Source: G051903925 sp051903925
GTDB taxonomy: Bacteria; Pseudomonadota; Alphaproteobacteria; Zavarziniales; Zavarziniaceae
Length of the DNA: 64,000 nt
Direction of reading: 5' to 3'
NCBI RefSeq assembly: GCF_051903925.1
Contig: NZ_CP173678.1
Location: 558,001-622,000 of the forward strand
Below are positions 62,634 through 64,000 of the stretch, piece by piece (position 1 is the stretch's first letter; every line of letters begins with the position of its first letter). The notes beneath the pieces are model-generated. The model was not told where the DNA came from. It saw nothing but the letters and a program-made list of their open reading frames with translations, and ran no database searches. Position numbers and translations under genes: made by a program.

Positions 62634-64000
62634 CTATTCCGCAGCGGCAGCGGGTCGCGCCTGCTGGATCGCCTGCCACACGCGCAGCGGGGTCAGCGGC
62701 ATGTCGAGGTGCGTGATGCCCAGCGGCGACAGCGCATCGACCACCGCGTTGACCAGGGCGGGCGGCGCACCGATCGTCCCGGCCTCGCCCGCGCCCTTCA
62801 CCCCGAAGGGGTTGGTGGTGCAGGGGCTGCCTTCCTCGTACGCCAGGTCGAACGACGGCACGTCGCTGGCGCGCGGCGGGCAATAGTCCATGAACGAGCC
62901 GGTCAGCAGCTGGCCTGAGTCGTTGTCATAGACGACGTTCTCCAGGAAGGCCTGGCCCAGGCCCTGGACGATGCCGCCATGGACCTGGCCGGCCAGCAGC
63001 AGCGGGTTCACGACCTTGCCGAAATCGTCGACCACGCTGTATTTCACGATCTCGACCACGCCGGTGTCGCCGTCGACCTCAACCTCGCAGACATGCGCGC
63101 CGTTGGGGAAGGTGTGCAGCGGCTGGGTGTACATCGCCTCGGCATAGAGGCCGCCGTCGTTCGTCTTCTCGGCCGCGATCTTGGCGACGGCAAAGACGTC
63201 GATCGTGCGGTCGGTGCCGGCCACCTTGTAGGCGCCGTCGCCGTATTCGATGTCGGCGACCGCTGCCTCCAGCGCGTCGGCGGCGAATTCCTTGCCCTTG
63301 TCGACGGCGTTCTGGCCCGCGGTGATGACGGCGCCGCCGCCCAGGGTCAGCGAGCGCGAACCGCCGGTGCCACCACCATTGGGCAGGTGATCGCTATCGC
63401 CCATGCGGATCTCGATCTGCTCATAGGGCAGGCCCAGCTTGTCGGACAGCATCTGGGCAAAGGCCGTCTCATGCCCCTGGCCGGTCGCCTGGGTGCCGAC
63501 ATAGGCGATCACCTTGCCGTCGGGCTGGATCCGCACGTCGGCATGCTCGTTCGGATCGGCACCCGTCTTCTCGATGTAATAGCCGATGCCCAGGCCGCGA
63601 TAGCGACCCTTGGCCCGCGCCGCCGCCTTGCGCGAGGCGAGCCCCGCCTCGTCCGCCAGCTTCAGCGCGCCGTCCAGGTTGCGGTGGAAATCGCCCGAGT
63701 CATAGACCAGACCCAGCGGATGGGCATAGGGCATGGCCCCGGTCGGGATGAAGTTGATGCGGCGCAGGTCGGCCGGGCTGATCCCCAACTCACCCGCAGC
63801 GGCGTCGAGCGCGCGCTCGATCACGTAGCACGCTTCCGGCCGGCCGGCCCCGCGATAGGCGTCGGTCGGCGTCGTGTTCGAGTAGACGCACTTGATGTTG
63901 AGGTAGATCGACGGAATGCCATAGACGCCGCCATAGACCTGGGCGCCCGCCATCGTCGGGATGAACGGCGCATAGATCGAGAGATAGGCGCCCATGGCGG
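62634..64000 (-). CDS. xanthine dehydrogenase-family molybdopterin-binding subunit, C-terminal part (truncated by window)
   Basis: The last 455 or so codons of a large subunit of a molybdenum hydroxylase; the 5' part lies beyond the window. The active-site loop is TDAYRGAGRPEA, the type II (AYRGAGR) form, not the AYRCSFR form of true CO dehydrogenase. Further marks are VGTQATGQGHETAFAQM (cofactor binding), GGTGGSRSL and the terminal VKGAGEAGTIGAPPALVNAV with the catalytic-type Glu. The substrate may be an N-heterocycle or aldehyde. The FAD and FeS subunit genes, if present, should be further to the right. Confidence 0.92.
   Translation of the reverse strand, partial: AMGAYLSIYAPFIPTMAGAQVYGGVYGIPSIYLNIKCVYSNTTPTDAYRGAGRPEACYVIERALDAAAGELGISPADLRRINFIPTGAMPYAHPLGLVYDSGDFHRNLDGALKLADEAGLASRKAAARAKGRYRGLGIGYYIEKTGADPNEHADVRIQPDGKVIAYVGTQATGQGHETAFAQMLSDKLGLPYEQIEIRMGDSDHLPNGGGTGGSRSLTLGGGAVITAGQNAVDKGKEFAADALEAAVADIEYGDGAYKVAGTDRTIDVFAVAKIAAEKTNDGGLYAEAMYTQPLHTFPNGAHVCEVEVDGDTGVVEIVKYSVVDDFGKVVNPLLLAGQVHGGIVQGLGQAFLENVVYDNDSGQLLTGSFMDYCPPRASDVPSFDLAYEEGSPCTTNPFGVKGAGEAGTIGAPPALVNAVVDALSPLGITHLDMPLTPLRVWQAIQQARPAAAAE

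Noticed and set aside
62634..64000. Aerobic CO dehydrogenase large subunit coxL
   Set aside because: The active-site loop is AYRGAGR, not AYRCSFR, so a form I CO dehydrogenase is not supported.

Overview
The window is very GC-rich chromosomal DNA, densely packed with genes and using GTG and possibly CTG starts as well as ATG. A PopZ-type (DUF2497) gene next to valS, the rpmH-rnpA-yidD-yidC-engB-argB order, and dispersed palindromes of the CCCTCCCCC...GGGGGAGGG kind all point to an alphaproteobacterium, probably of the Rhodospirillales/Azospirillales type. The genus cannot be named from the sequence alone.

Layout. (1) 0-1.3 kb: an amidohydrolase with a perfect palindromic operator candidate. 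(2) 1.3-17.7 kb: a surface polysaccharide locus. It holds an MBOAT acyltransferase, two SGNH proteins, the DUF5989/SxtJ/carbamoyltransferase set, a methyltransferase, glycosyltransferases (one with two catalytic domains), a Wzx-type flippase, a sulfotransferase, an OafA-type acyltransferase, a cupin and a DegT aminotransferase. The product is probably an acylated, carbamoylated and sulfated glycan. (3) 17.7-37.6 kb: mostly housekeeping. valS, popZ-like and an XRE regulator are followed by a VIT/vWA sortase substrate with its dedicated sortase, an SDR, a Xre-RES toxin-antitoxin pair, a GFA enzyme, argB, engB, yidC, yidD, rnpA, rpmH, a histidine kinase, ParA, a lipoprotein truncated hemoglobin, a P1 peptidase, an OmpA-like lipoprotein and tRNA-Arg(ACG). 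(4) 37.6-38.3 kb: a decayed stretch after the tRNA with a candidate cas3 HD-domain remnant.

(5) 38.3-62.1 kb is the most striking part: a 24-kb organosulfur uptake and desulfurization island. A minus-strand arm encodes two DszA/NtaA-type monooxygenases, a TauD-type dioxygenase, an SsuABC-type importer, a four-domain rhodanese and a DszC/SfnB-type flavoprotein. A divergent plus-strand arm encodes a second SsuABC-type importer, an atypical SDR, a third DszA-type monooxygenase and a DszB-type desulfinase homologue that keeps the Cys/His/Arg residues of the catalytic centre. A porin follows, then a third module of an SfnG-like monooxygenase, a second DszC/SfnB-type flavoprotein and a PotABCD-family importer. 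A 17-nt motif, ACTnnATTGATAGGGTA, lies in the two minus-strand promoter regions and probably marks co-regulation. Together the genes look able to import several organosulfur compounds and release their sulfur by oxidative C-S cleavage, in the manner of the 4S pathway; the substrates are unknown.

(6) 62.1-64.0 kb: a probable recombinase remnant, a small unknown gene, and the C-terminal part of a molybdenum hydroxylase large subunit that runs off the window.
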